From the NCBI RefSeq assembly GCF_030268685.1, contig NZ_BSRQ01000014.1:114333-178332 (forward strand): a DNA stretch of 64,000 bases, written 5' to 3'. The stretch is from Microtetraspora sp. NBRC 13810. GTDB lineage: Bacteria > Actinomycetota > Actinomycetes > Streptosporangiales > Streptosporangiaceae. A model generated the notes under the pieces. It was not told the DNA's origin and searched no databases. It saw only the letters and a program-made list of their open reading frames with translations. Every line of letters begins with the position of its first letter. The first letter of the stretch is position 1. This document shows, one piece after another, positions 8,064 through 16,633 of this stretch. The translations under genes and the position numbers were made by a program.

Positions 8064-8624
8064 GTGGTGAGCAGAGCGCCAGGTTCCCCGGAGAAGGCCG
8101 GTCGCGTCCCCGCAGCCGGGGAGGCCGTCGTCGAGCTCCTCAACACACGCCCGCACTTCCACTTCGGCGACCGCCTCGACGACCCCGGGCACGCGGTGCG
8201 CGTCGCGCGGTTCTTCGCGCCCGGCGTGACGGAGGTCCCCGCGGAGCTGCTGGAGGAGATCCGCGCCGTCCGCACCGACCTGGCCGCCGTCGTCACCGCG
8301 CCCGACTCCGCGCGGGCCGAGCGAGGCTGGCGCGACTTCACCGCGCGCACGTCGGACGTGCTGCTCCGGCGCGACTTCACCGACCCGGGCGAGGTACGGC
8401 TGCGCCAGGTCGCGGGCGACCCGGTCGTCGGCGGCATCGCGCTCGCCGTCGCCGAGCTGGTGACCTCCGGCGTCTGGCCGCGCGTCCGCGTCTGCGCCTT
8501 CGACCTCTGCTCGGGCGCCTTCTACGACACGACCCGGAGCCGCACCCAGCGCTGGCACTCCTACGAAGTGTGCGGCAACCGCAGCAACGTCGCGGCCTAC
8601 CGCGCCCGCCGGGCCGCCAGGTGA
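8064..8624 (+). CDS. CGNR zinc-finger (ABATE-type) transcriptional regulator
   Basis: 186 residues. The N-terminal ABATE-type domain has the pattern VELLNTRP ... LRRDF. The C-terminal CGNR zinc finger is textbook: CAFDLC at the start, YEVCGNRSNVAAYR at the end. Members of this actinobacterial family are predicted stress-responsive DNA-binding proteins. Two adjacent GTG codons (8064, 8067) are possible starts. The stop codon overlaps a GTG start of the next gene (gtga), so the two are translationally coupled and probably function together. Confidence 0.9.
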   Translation: MVSRAPGSPEKAGRVPAAGEAVVELLNTRPHFHFGDRLDDPGHAVRVARFFAPGVTEVPAELLEEIRAVRTDLAAVVTAPDSARAERGWRDFTARTSDVLLRRDFTDPGEVRLRQVAGDPVVGGIALAVAELVTSGVWPRVRVCAFDLCSGAFYDTTRSRTQRWHSYEVCGNRSNVAAYRARRAAR

Positions 8625-9703
8625 CCGGCCGGTCCAGCCCCACGGGGAAGGGCCGCGCCGACGAGATGACCACCCCACCCGGCGCCGCCCGGCTGCGCAT
8701 CGGGGCCGGCCTGTCGTTGTCCGGCGAGCACGCGCGTTTCGGCACCCAGGCCCTGCGCGGTCTGGAGGTCTGGAAGTCGGGGGACGACGGGATCGAGCTG
8801 GTCGTCGAGGACGACCGAAGCGACCCGAGAACGCTGGAGGCGACCCTCCGGGCACTCGCGAAGCGGTGCGACGTGCTGCTCGGCCCCTACTCCACCCGGC
8901 TGGCACGCCATGCGGGGGACGTCGCCGCCGACCTCGACCTGCTGATCTGGAACCACGGCGGATCGGGTGACGACGTCGAGGCGGCACATCCCGGCCATGT
9001 CGTCTCGGTGCTCACACCGGCAGGCCGATACGCGGAGCCCTTCGTACGCCTGCTGGCCGGCGAGGGGACGCTACGCCATCTGTGCGTCGTGCACGGCAGG
9101 GGCGGCTTCGGCCGGCAGGTCGCGGCAGGCGCCGAGCTGACCGCCCACCGGCTCGGCCTCCATGTGGTCCGCCTCGGCCCAGGCGCCCCGCTGCCGGCCG
9201 AGGCGGGGTGGGCGCTCCTGTGCGCTGGCTCGTTCGAAGAAGACGTCGAGACGGTCAGGCGGGCCAGGGCCCTGCCGATGCCTCCGGGGGCGGTGTGCTC
9301 GGTGGCGGCGGGCGTGCGCGGGTTCGGCGAGGCGGTCGACGAGCCGCACGGCGTCTACGGCGTCGGACAGTGGTCCCCCGGCAGCGGGAGCGAGCCCGAG
9401 CTGGGCATCACCGAACCCGATTTCCTCGCCGGCTACCGGTCGCGCACCGGGACGCTTCCCGACTATCCGGCCGTCCAGGCGGCCGCGACGGCCGTCATCG
9501 CCACCCATTGCGTACGGCTGGCGGGCGCGGTGACGCGCGACGCCCTGTGGCAGGCGGCGGTGGAGCTGGAGACGACCACCCTGTTCGGCGCTTTCAAGAT
9601 CGCCCCCGACACCGGGACGCAGCTCGGCCATCGGGCCGTGCTGGTCCGGTGGGGAGCGGACGGCCCGGTGGCCGTCCGGGGGCGTCGCCGTCCGGAGAGC
9701 TGA
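8621..9703 (+). CDS. Branched-chain-amino-acid-type periplasmic-binding fold protein lacking a signal peptide
   Basis: About 360 residues of type I periplasmic-binding fold (IGAGLSLSGEHARFGTQALRGLEVW ..., DVLLGPYSTRL, GYRSRTGTLPDYPAVQAAATAVI). Transported-solute receptors of this fold have a Sec signal or lipobox, and this one has neither, so it is probably cytoplasmic, like the AmiC/NasS sensors. I choose the GTG at 8621 overlapping the regulator stop; the ATG at 8666 is an alternative. The pairing suggests a ligand sensor that modulates the CGNR regulator (inference). No permease or ATPase genes are nearby. Confidence 0.8.
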   Translation: MTGRSSPTGKGRADEMTTPPGAARLRIGAGLSLSGEHARFGTQALRGLEVWKSGDDGIELVVEDDRSDPRTLEATLRALAKRCDVLLGPYSTRLARHAGDVAADLDLLIWNHGGSGDDVEAAHPGHVVSVLTPAGRYAEPFVRLLAGEGTLRHLCVVHGRGGFGRQVAAGAELTAHRLGLHVVRLGPGAPLPAEAGWALLCAGSFEEDVETVRRARALPMPPGAVCSVAAGVRGFGEAVDEPHGVYGVGQWSPGSGSEPELGITEPDFLAGYRSRTGTLPDYPAVQAAATAVIATHCVRLAGAVTRDALWQAAVELETTTLFGAFKIAPDTGTQLGHRAVLVRWGADGPVAVRGRRRPES

Positions 9704-9884
9704 GGGCATGGCGCGCGACGAGGTGGAGATCGACGCCGGCGGGCGTTTCGGTGGAGGTCATGCCGGGAGAGGGTATTCCCGGTTCGCCACCCCTTGCCTA
9801 TAGTTTCCCTAGTGAACTGACCTGCTCAGGGGGCTGATCGGCGTTCTGTGGCGGGTCCGTGGCCGGAGAGGGACGGAGATCCGG

Positions 9885-12146
9885 ATGGAGCGGTCTGAGC
9901 GGCGGGCGGAAGAGTGGCGGGCGAGCGCCTGCATCCTGTGCGAGTGCAACTGCGGGGTGGAGATCCGGGTCAGCGGACGGACCTTCGACCGGGTGCGCGG
10001 TGACCGCCTGCACCCCTCGTCCCAGGGGTACACCTGCAACAAGGCCCTGCGGCTCGACCACTACCAGAACGGCAGGTCCGGCCGGATCACCCGCCCGCTG
10101 CGCCGCCGGCCCGACGGGACGTTCGAGGAGATCGACTGGGACACCGCGATCCGCGAGGTGGCCGACGGGCTGCGCCGGGTCGAGCGGGCCTACGGCGGCG
10201 AGACGATCTTCTACTACGGCGGCGGCGGCCAGGGCAACCACCTGGGCGGGGCCTACGCGCCCTCGACGCTCGCGGCCTTCGGGGCCCGCTACCGGTCCAG
10301 CGCGCTGGCCCAGGAGAAGACCGGCGAGTTCTGGGTGAACGCCCGCATGCTGGGCGCGTACAACCGTGCGGATGTCGAGCACTGCGAGGTCGCGGTGTTC
10401 GTCGGGAAGAATCCCTACCAGTCGCACGGTTTCCCGCGGGCGCGTTCGGTGCTGAAGGAGATCGGCAAGGACCCCGGCCGATCCATGATCGTGATCGATC
10501 CGGTCCGCACGGAGACCGCCGAGCTCGCCGACTTCCACCTCCAGGTGCGTCCCGGCACCGACATCTACCTGCTCTCCGCGCTGGCCGCCGTCCTCGTCCA
10601 GGAGGACCTGACCGACGCCGAATGGCTCGCCGAGCACGCCGACGGGGTGGACGCGGTGCGGAAGGTGCTCGGCGAGGTGCCGATCGGCCGCTACTGCGAG
10701 GTGTCCGGGGTGCCCGAGGAACAGGTCCGCGCCGCCGCGCGCAGGATCGCCGGGGCCGCCTCCGTCGCCGTCCTCGAAGACCTCGGCGTGCAGATGAACC
10801 GGGACTCGACGCTGGTCAGCTATGTCGAGAAGCTCGTCTGGCTGCTGACGGGGAACCTCGGCAGGCGTGGCGGGCAGTACGTCTTCTCCAGCCTGGCGCC
10901 CATCGGCAGGGACCGCGGGCACCCCGCGGGTGAGGGCCCGCGCAGCCCCGTGGCCGGAGCGCCGATCATCAGCGGCCTCGTGCCCAGCAACGTCATCGCG
11001 GAAGAGATCCTCACCGACCACCCCGCCCGCTACCGGGCGATGATCGTGGAAAGCGCGAACCCGGCGCACTCGCTGGCCGACTCCGCCCGGATGCGGGAGG
11101 CGCTGCGGGCGCTCGACCTGGTCGTGGTGATCGACGTGGCGATGACCGAGACCGCCCGGCTGGCCGACTACGTGCTCCCGGCGGCCACGCAGTTCGAGAA
11201 GTACGAGGCGACGTTCTTCAACTTCGAGTTCCCGCGCAACGTCTTCCACCTGCGCCACCCGGTACTCGAACCGCCCGACGGCGTGCTGCCCGAGCCGGAG
11301 ATCCACGCCCGGCTGGTGGAGGCCGCCGGGGCGCTGGGCGAGGCCGACTACGCCCCGCTCAGGGAGGCCGCGGCGCGCGGCCGGGCCGCGTTCGCCGAGG
11401 CGTTCCTGAGCGCCGGCGCCGACCCCCGGCTCGCGCCCGTCCTGCTCTACCGCACCCTCGGCCCGACTCTCCCCGGCGGCGCAGCCGCCGCGGCCGTCCT
11501 GTGGGCCGCCGCCCACCAGTGCGCCCGCCTCAACCCCGAGGGCGTACGGCGGGCCGGTCACGGCGAAGGGCTCGAAGCGGGTGAACGACTCTTCGACGCG
11601 ATCCTGTCCGGCCCGCACGGCGTGGTCATCACCGACGACGGCGAGGACGCGACCTGGGCCAGACTCAAGGGGCGCAGGGTCCAGCTCGACGTCCCCGAAC
11701 TGCTCGCCGAGGTCGCCGCCGTCGCCGGCCGCCCGGTGCCCGGCCCGGACCCGGAGTGGCCCTACGTCCTGTCCGCCGGCGAGCGCCGCGCCTTCACCGC
11801 CAACACGATCATCCGCGATCCGGACTGGCGCCGCCGCGACCCCGGTGGCGCCCTCCGGATGAGCACGGCGGACGCCTCCCGGCTCGGCGTGCACGCCGGT
11901 GACGTCGTCCGGGTGACCACCCGCCGCGGCAGCGCCGAGGTCACCGTCGAACCCACCGACCGGATGCGCCCCGGCCACCTGGCCCTCCCGAACGGCCTCG
12001 GCCTCACCGTCCCCGGCCCCGACGGCACCCCGGCCGTCGTCGGCACGGCCCCCAACGAACTCACCTCCGACACCGACCGCGACGCCTGGGCGGGCACCCC
12101 CTGGCACAAGTACGTCCCGGCCCGCCTCGACCTCCTCCCCACCTGA
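9885..12146 (+). CDS. Molybdopterin-dependent oxidoreductase (formate dehydrogenase / nitrate reductase-like large subunit)
   Basis: 753 residues. The N-terminal 4Fe-4S motif is C-x2-C-x3-C (ILCECNCG) with the fourth Cys in GYTCNK. Molybdopterin-binding domains follow (VFVGKNPYQSHGFPRAR, VIDPVRTETAELADFHL, ESANPAHSLADSARMREAL, YVLPAATQFEKYEATFFN), then a C-terminal Mo-bis-MGD dinucleotide-binding beta-barrel (AFTANTIIRDPDWRR ... LPNGLGL). No Tat signal is present, so it is cytoplasmic. No partner Fe-S or membrane subunit gene adjoins it, as in many stand-alone actinobacterial members whose donor is unknown. GGAG lies six bases before the ATG. Confidence 0.92.
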   Translation: MERSERRAEEWRASACILCECNCGVEIRVSGRTFDRVRGDRLHPSSQGYTCNKALRLDHYQNGRSGRITRPLRRRPDGTFEEIDWDTAIREVADGLRRVERAYGGETIFYYGGGGQGNHLGGAYAPSTLAAFGARYRSSALAQEKTGEFWVNARMLGAYNRADVEHCEVAVFVGKNPYQSHGFPRARSVLKEIGKDPGRSMIVIDPVRTETAELADFHLQVRPGTDIYLLSALAAVLVQEDLTDAEWLAEHADGVDAVRKVLGEVPIGRYCEVSGVPEEQVRAAARRIAGAASVAVLEDLGVQMNRDSTLVSYVEKLVWLLTGNLGRRGGQYVFSSLAPIGRDRGHPAGEGPRSPVAGAPIISGLVPSNVIAEEILTDHPARYRAMIVESANPAHSLADSARMREALRALDLVVVIDVAMTETARLADYVLPAATQFEKYEATFFNFEFPRNVFHLRHPVLEPPDGVLPEPEIHARLVEAAGALGEADYAPLREAAARGRAAFAEAFLSAGADPRLAPVLLYRTLGPTLPGGAAAAAVLWAAAHQCARLNPEGVRRAGHGEGLEAGERLFDAILSGPHGVVITDDGEDATWARLKGRRVQLDVPELLAEVAAVAGRPVPGPDPEWPYVLSAGERRAFTANTIIRDPDWRRRDPGGALRMSTADASRLGVHAGDVVRVTTRRGSAEVTVEPTDRMRPGHLALPNGLGLTVPGPDGTPAVVGTAPNELTSDTDRDAWAGTPWHKYVPARLDLLPT

Positions 12147-12188
12147 CCGGCCCCCCGCGGAGCCCGACGGCGGCCCCGAGCCCGTCCG

Positions 12189-12932
12189 TCAGTAGGGGAG
12201 GACCAGGCGGGGGACGGTGCCGACGATGGTGAGGTGGAGGGCGAGGATGGTGAGGTTGTAGGCGATGTGGACGGCGATGGCCAGGATCAGGCCGTGCTGG
12301 AACATGATGAGGAAGAGGAACATGCCGAAGTACCAGGACCAGATCCAGCCCGGTAGTCCCTGGTAGGCGTGGCCGTCGCGGAACTTGCCGTTGGTGGACA
12401 GCAGGGCGGCGGCGACCGTCCACGGGTGGTCGGTCAGGATGGCGTGCAGGTGGCCGGCGGTGGCGAAGTCGGCCACCGGGATCATGATCTCGGTGAAGAA
12501 CCAGCGGACGGGGTGCAGGTCGGCGAAGCCGAGGAGGAGGAAGTCGAGTCCCAGCGCGCCGGCGATGCCCGCGTAGAAGAGCAGCCAGCGGAAGGTGATC
12601 TCCTCCAGCGCGCTCCTGATCACGGCGGTCATCGGGCCGAGCCTCACCACGCGTCCCTCGTCCGTGCCGTACCAGGCCAGCTGGCGCTGCACGGGGCGGA
12701 TGCGCGGGAGGAAGATCAGCGTGAGCAGCACCCCGGCGGCCAGGACCGGCCAGGCGAGGAGCAGCGCGCCGGTGAAGGCGGCCCACAGGTCCGGCGGGAC
12801 GACCCAGAACGTGGTGAGCTCGAAGGGGATGACGCCCGGCGCGAGCCATTCGAGCAGCACGATGAGCAGGACGGAGGCGCCGAATCCGAAGGGGACGAGT
12901 GAGCAGGACCAGGTGAAGCTCGTTCGATCCAT
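12189..12932 (-). CDS. CPBP-family intramembrane glutamic endopeptidase
   Basis: About 247 residues with six to eight membrane segments. The CPBP/Abi signature is present: EEITFRW (motif 1, E-E-x3-R), the middle F/H segment (FQHGLILAIAVHIAYN) with the conserved histidines, and the terminal Asn. Family members are Rce1-like membrane proteases involved in peptide maturation or self-immunity. I start at the ATG giving MDRTSFTW, which has AGGAG seven bases upstream; a further in-frame ATG at 12968 has none. It converges on the molybdopterin oxidoreductase with a 40-base gap. Confidence 0.85.
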   Translation of the reverse strand: MDRTSFTWSCSLVPFGFGASVLLIVLLEWLAPGVIPFELTTFWVVPPDLWAAFTGALLLAWPVLAAGVLLTLIFLPRIRPVQRQLAWYGTDEGRVVRLGPMTAVIRSALEEITFRWLLFYAGIAGALGLDFLLLGFADLHPVRWFFTEIMIPVADFATAGHLHAILTDHPWTVAAALLSTNGKFRDGHAYQGLPGWIWSWYFGMFLFLIMFQHGLILAIAVHIAYNLTILALHLTIVGTVPRLVLPY

Positions 12933-13073
12933 GAAGGCGCTCCTGGGGGGTCGGCCTTCTCCCATCATGCATCGAAAGCGTTCTTCGTGACCTTCGCCGG
13001 ATCCGCCGCCGGTCTACCAGTATTTCTGTGTGCCTTTGCGGTGCTTTGACCTGCGATTTCTTAGTCTGCCCAG

Positions 13074-13265
13074 ATGGCAGTCTGGGCAGGGGCGAACGGG
13101 TACGAGGTCGAGATCGTCGTTCTCGACCGGCGGCGGGTGGCACGCGTCTCGCGACGGATCGGCACGCGCAAGGCGCTGGTCGGCTACTGCCGTACGGTGG
13201 CGGAGATCGCGGAGCTGGTCGACCTGGCGGACCTCGTCGAGGTGATCGAGCTCCCGGCGCGTTGA
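13074..13265 (+). CDS. Small conserved actinobacterial protein of unknown function
   Basis: 63 residues, basic in the middle (LDRRRVARVSRRIGTRKALVGYCR) with an acidic-hydrophobic C-terminus (VAEIAELVDLADLVEVIELPA). I recall similar short proteins from Streptosporangiaceae genomes but no assigned function. Third-position GC is high and the start is an ATG. No ribosome-binding site is evident, so the message may be leaderless. It converges on the DUF427 gene with seven bases between stops. Confidence 0.6.
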   Translation: MAVWAGANGYEVEIVVLDRRRVARVSRRIGTRKALVGYCRTVAEIAELVDLADLVEVIELPAR

Positions 13266-13272
13266 GCGGTCG

Positions 13273-13557
13273 TCACCCGGTGACGGTGACGCCCTTCCAG
13301 AACGCGATCCGGTCGGTGATCTCCTTGGCCGCGTCCTTCGGCTCGGGGTAGTACCAGGCGGCGTCCGGGTTGGTCAGGCCGTCCACCTCAAGGGTGTAGT
13401 AGGACGCCGTGCCCTTCCACGGGCACACGGTGTTGGTGCCGGAGTCGCGCAGCACGGACGCGTCCACCGACTCCTTCGGGAAGTAGTGGTTGCCCTCCAC
13501 GACAACCGTGTCGTCGCTCTCGGCGATGACCTTGCCGTTCCACGTCGCCTTGGCCAT
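13273..13557 (-). CDS. DUF427 domain protein
   Basis: 94 residues, a single complete DUF427 domain. It opens with KATWNGKVIAESD, carries FPKESV and NTVCPWKGTASYY in the middle, and ends with AAWYYPEPKDAAKEI and FWKGVTV. The family is a small beta-barrel fold widespread in actinobacteria and proteobacteria. No biochemical role is established that I can state with certainty. It appears monocistronic. Confidence 0.93.
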   Translation of the reverse strand: MAKATWNGKVIAESDDTVVVEGNHYFPKESVDASVLRDSGTNTVCPWKGTASYYTLEVDGLTNPDAAWYYPEPKDAAKEITDRIAFWKGVTVTG

Positions 13558-13684
13558 GGCGGTGGTCCCTTCCGTCGTCGCTTCGATCCGCTTCGAGCTT
13601 AGCGCGGCCAGGCGATCCGGCGCCGGGAACGACGGCGCCGCCGACCCGTTCGCGGTGCTCGCCGGCCTTCAGGACGCCCTTCAC

Positions 13685-13712
13685 CCGTACGGCGGGCCGC
13701 CTCGCCGTACGG
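13685..13712. repeat. 10-bp inverted repeat
   Basis: ccgtacggcg and cgccgtacgg form a perfect 10-bp stem with an 8-base loop, directly 3' of the sigma-factor remnant on the minus strand. It may be the old terminator of that gene; no T-run follows. Confidence 0.55.
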
Positions 13713-13721
13713 ATGGACACG

Positions 13722-13905
13722 TCACCGCGGAGCCGGCAGGTCCATCGACGAGAGCTTGGCCGGGTCGGTCTCGATCGTGATGGCGGCGATCCGGCCGCCG
13801 GCGACGGTGAACGCCATGAGCGAGAGCGGAGCGCCGTCCTCGCGCCAGGACACGATCCCGGGAAGGCCGTTGTGAAGGGGCAGGACCCATGGAAGCACGG
13901 GCCGT
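13722..13905 (-). pseudogene. C-terminal remnant of an ECF41/SigJ-type sigma factor or SnoaL-like protein
   Basis: Only the last ~60 residues remain in frame: VLPWVLPLHNGLPGIVSWREDG, then PLSLMAFTVAGGRIAAITIETDP and AKLSSMDLPAPR. This is the characteristic end of the SnoaL-like C-terminal domain of ECF41 sigma factors (small beta-sheet, I-x-A-I-x-I-x-x-D-P-x-K-L). The sigma-2 and sigma-4 DNA-binding regions are absent, because the sequence upstream (from about 13905) runs into the antisense of the ThuA-like gene. I read it as a deletion remnant. Confidence 0.6.
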
Positions 13906-14073
13906 GTCTCCCCGCGACCGAAGGAGCCGGCAGGGCTCCGGGAAGCCTCGACCGATCTCTGCCGAGATTGCGTGCTCTGGCAGAATCCACAGTGTGAAAC
14001 GTGCGGTGCGGCAGACGACACGCGACCTGCGTCGCCACGGCGCCGGAGTGGACGCGGGCCCGGCGGGCACTCG

Positions 14074-14739
14074 ATGAGCGGCGCGGCGCGTCGGGCGCTC
14101 GTCGTCCGGGGTGGCTGGGAGGGGCACGTGCCGGTGCCGGCCACCGAGTTGTTCATTCCGCATCTCGTGGACTCCGGGTTCGACGTGACGGTCTCCGAGG
14201 ATCTCGACGTCTACCGGGACCACGAGCTGCTCGCCGGCACCGACCTGATCGTGCAGTGCTGGTCGATGGGACGGCTCACCCCGGAGCAGAGCGCCGGCCT
14301 GGTGGCCGCGGTGCACGCCGGGACCGGCTTCGCCGGATGGCACGGCGGGATCGTGGGCACGTTCACCGACAGCAAGGACTATCTGCGCATGGTGGGCGGC
14401 CTGTTCCTGTTCCACCCGGACGAGTTCCTGGACTACCGGGTCACCGTCGAGCGCGAGCACGCCGATCACCCGATCATGGCGGGTATCGCGGACTTCGACG
14501 TGCACTCCGAGCAGTACTGGATGCTCACCGACGGGCTCAGCACGGTGCTGGCCAGCACGGTGATCTCGGACGAGACCGCCGGGCACGGCGGGGAACCGCT
14601 CGGCATGCCCGTGGTGTGGACCCGCCGGTGGGGCAGGGGGAAGCTGTTCTTCTCCGCGATCGGCCACCGGATGGCCGACCTGGAGGCTCCGGCGGTGCGC
14701 ACCCTCACCGGGCGCGGCCTCGTCTGGGCCGCGAGGTGA
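14074..14739 (+). CDS. ThuA-like domain protein
   Basis: 221 residues covering one ThuA (class I glutamine-amidotransferase-like) domain. It has an opening beta strand RRALVVRGGW, a central GFAGWHGGIVGTFTD turn and HPIMAGIADFDVHSEQYWMLTD. It ends with the GMPVVWTRRWGRGKLFFSAIGH strand found in trehalose-utilisation ThuA proteins. ThuA is implicated in 3-keto-disaccharide metabolism; no such partner genes adjoin this copy. The ATG at 14074 matches the start of the domain; the ribosome-binding site is weak. A second, multidomain ThuA protein is encoded at 51234. Confidence 0.87.
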   Translation: MSGAARRALVVRGGWEGHVPVPATELFIPHLVDSGFDVTVSEDLDVYRDHELLAGTDLIVQCWSMGRLTPEQSAGLVAAVHAGTGFAGWHGGIVGTFTDSKDYLRMVGGLFLFHPDEFLDYRVTVEREHADHPIMAGIADFDVHSEQYWMLTDGLSTVLASTVISDETAGHGGEPLGMPVVWTRRWGRGKLFFSAIGHRMADLEAPAVRTLTGRGLVWAAR

Positions 14740-14804
14740 GCGGCCCCGCTCCCCGGTGACGCCGCCGGGCCGCGACTCGTTCCGAGGCCGGGAGACAATG
14801 AGAT

Positions 14805-15863
14805 GTGGGCTGGGTGCTGCACGTCGACCTGGACCAGTTCGTCGCGGCGGTCGAGCTGCTGCGCCGCCCCGAGCTGCGCGGCCGGCCGGTCGTCGTCGGC
14901 GGTGACGGCGACCCGGCCAAGCGCGGGGTGGTCAGCACCGCGTCCTACGAGGCCCGCGCGTACGGCGTGCACTCCGGGTTGCCGCTGCGCACGGCCGTCA
15001 GGCGATGCCCCGAGGCGGTGTTCCTGCCGGTGGACCGGGAGGCGTACGAGGCGGCCTCGCGGCGGGTGATGGCGGTGCTGAGCGAGTTCGACGCCGTGCT
15101 GGAGGTGCTCGGCTGGGACGAGGCGTTCCTCGCGGTCCGCACCGACGACCCGGAGGCGACGGCGGCGGAGATCCGGCGCCGGGTGCGCGAGGCGACGGAC
15201 CTCGACTGCACGGTGGGCATCGGTGAGAACAAGCTCCAGGCCAAGCTGGCCACCGGCTTCGGCAAGCCCGCGGGCGTCTTCCGCCTGACCGCCGCCACCT
15301 GGTTCGACCTGCTCGGCGACCGGCCCACCGACGCGCTGTGGGGAATCGGGGCCAAGACCGCCAGACGGCTGAGCGGGCTGGGCATCGACACCGTCGCCCG
15401 GCTCGCCGCCGCCGACCCGGACGTCCTCGCCGCGCACTTCGGCCCGGCCACCGGCCCCTGGCTGGTCCGGCTGGCCGGTGGCCGGGACTCCTCGCCGGTG
15501 ACCGGCACGCCGTACGTCGCCAGGTCCCGCAGCAGGGAGACCACCTTCCAGGCCGACCTGGCGGCCTGGGACGAGGTGCGGCGGGAGGTGGCGGAGCTGG
15601 CGCGGCGGGTCGCCGCGGACGCCGCCGCGGACGGCCGCCCGGTCGTCCGGGTGGTGGTGAAGGTGCGGTACGCGCCGTTCGTCACGCGGACCCACGGGCA
15701 CACCCCGCCCGCGCCGGCCACGGAGGCGGCGGAGATCGAGCGGTCCGCCCTCGCCGCGCTGGACCGCTTCACCGAGCGCCGCCCGGTGCGGCTGCTGGGC
15801 GTCCGGGCCGAGTTCGCCGACCGGCCCGCGACGACGCGGCTCTTCGGCGCCCCGACGGGGTGA
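14805..15863 (+). CDS. dinB: Y-family DNA polymerase (DNA polymerase IV-like)
   Basis: 352 residues. The palm carries LHVDLDQF (two catalytic Asp) near the N-terminus, STASYEARAYGVHSG, and LGWDEAFLAV, where D-E corresponds to the catalytic SxDE motif of DinB. A thumb with helix-hairpin-helix residues (LWGIGAKTARRLSGLGIDT) and a little-finger domain (SRSRETTFQ ... FVTRTHGHT) follow. The usual C-terminal clamp-binding peptide is not obvious, although TRLFGAPTG at the end could serve. It is a translesion polymerase of the DNA damage response, starting at a GTG with GGGAGA upstream. Confidence 0.9.
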   Translation: MGWVLHVDLDQFVAAVELLRRPELRGRPVVVGGDGDPAKRGVVSTASYEARAYGVHSGLPLRTAVRRCPEAVFLPVDREAYEAASRRVMAVLSEFDAVLEVLGWDEAFLAVRTDDPEATAAEIRRRVREATDLDCTVGIGENKLQAKLATGFGKPAGVFRLTAATWFDLLGDRPTDALWGIGAKTARRLSGLGIDTVARLAAADPDVLAAHFGPATGPWLVRLAGGRDSSPVTGTPYVARSRSRETTFQADLAAWDEVRREVAELARRVAADAAADGRPVVRVVVKVRYAPFVTRTHGHTPPAPATEAAEIERSALAALDRFTERRPVRLLGVRAEFADRPATTRLFGAPTG

Positions 15864-15883
15864 GGGTCACGAGGGCCAGAGGG

Positions 15884-16519
15884 TCACAGGGCCAGGGTGA
15901 GGGTGATCAGGGTGGTCGCGGTGCCCACGGCCGTACCGGCGAGGACCTGGGAGACGGTGTGGTCGCCGAGGCTGACCCTGGCCCAGCCGATCAGCGCCAC
16001 CAGCAGCGCGCCGGCGGCCGTCACCGCGGCGGGCGGCAGCACGTGCGCGAGCACGACGACGCTTCCCGCGGAGACCGCCGCGTGGAAGGAGATCTTCCAC
16101 TTCAGTGCCACCGTGATCGGCCCGATCACGGCCAGCGCGACCAGCATGGCGGCCACGGTGACCACGGCCAGCCGGGGGGCGCCGAGCACGGCGAGCAGGC
16201 AGAGGGCGAGCAGTACCAGGGGGATGGTGACCGCGATCAGCCGGGCCCGCTGCGCCCGGTCGGTGATGTGCCGGTCGCCGAACGTGCCGGACCGCACCCC
16301 CGCGATGATCACCAGCGCCGGCACCCCGCCGCACAGCGCCGCGGTGAGCAGCCCCCACGCCACCCCCGACCAGCCGGACGCCACCGCCCCCACGGTCGGC
16401 GGCAGCCCGATCACGAGATGCGCGGGCGCGAACACCTCCGTCATTATCCGGGCGAAACGGTTCTCGGCCCCGCCCGCGACCTCCGACGCCACCACGCCAC
16501 CCGCCTCCCCGAACCGCAA
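15884..16519 (-). CDS. PAP2-superfamily membrane phosphatase
   Basis: 211 residues with six predicted membrane helices. PAP2 signature residues are in order: K-W-K-ISFHAA (motif 2, SFH in place of the usual SGH) and ARVSLGDHTVSQVLAG (motif 3, R-x5-H-x3-Q). Such proteins dephosphorylate phosphatidate or undecaprenyl-diphosphate-type lipids at the outer membrane face. The Gln in place of the usual motif-3 Asp is a notable departure and could lower activity. It converges on the polymerase gene with 20 bases between. Confidence 0.82.
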   Translation of the reverse strand: MRFGEAGGVVASEVAGGAENRFARIMTEVFAPAHLVIGLPPTVGAVASGWSGVAWGLLTAALCGGVPALVIIAGVRSGTFGDRHITDRAQRARLIAVTIPLVLLALCLLAVLGAPRLAVVTVAAMLVALAVIGPITVALKWKISFHAAVSAGSVVVLAHVLPPAAVTAAGALLVALIGWARVSLGDHTVSQVLAGTAVGTATTLITLTLAL

Positions 16520-16633
16520 CTCGTCCCGATCCGCGCCGCCCGCGCGGCACGTCCCGGAGACGATCAGTGCCGCAGCAGGATAGCGGCCCGCCCCGCCGCG
16601 ACGCGGCAGGGCGGGCCGTGGTGATCCGTGCCG

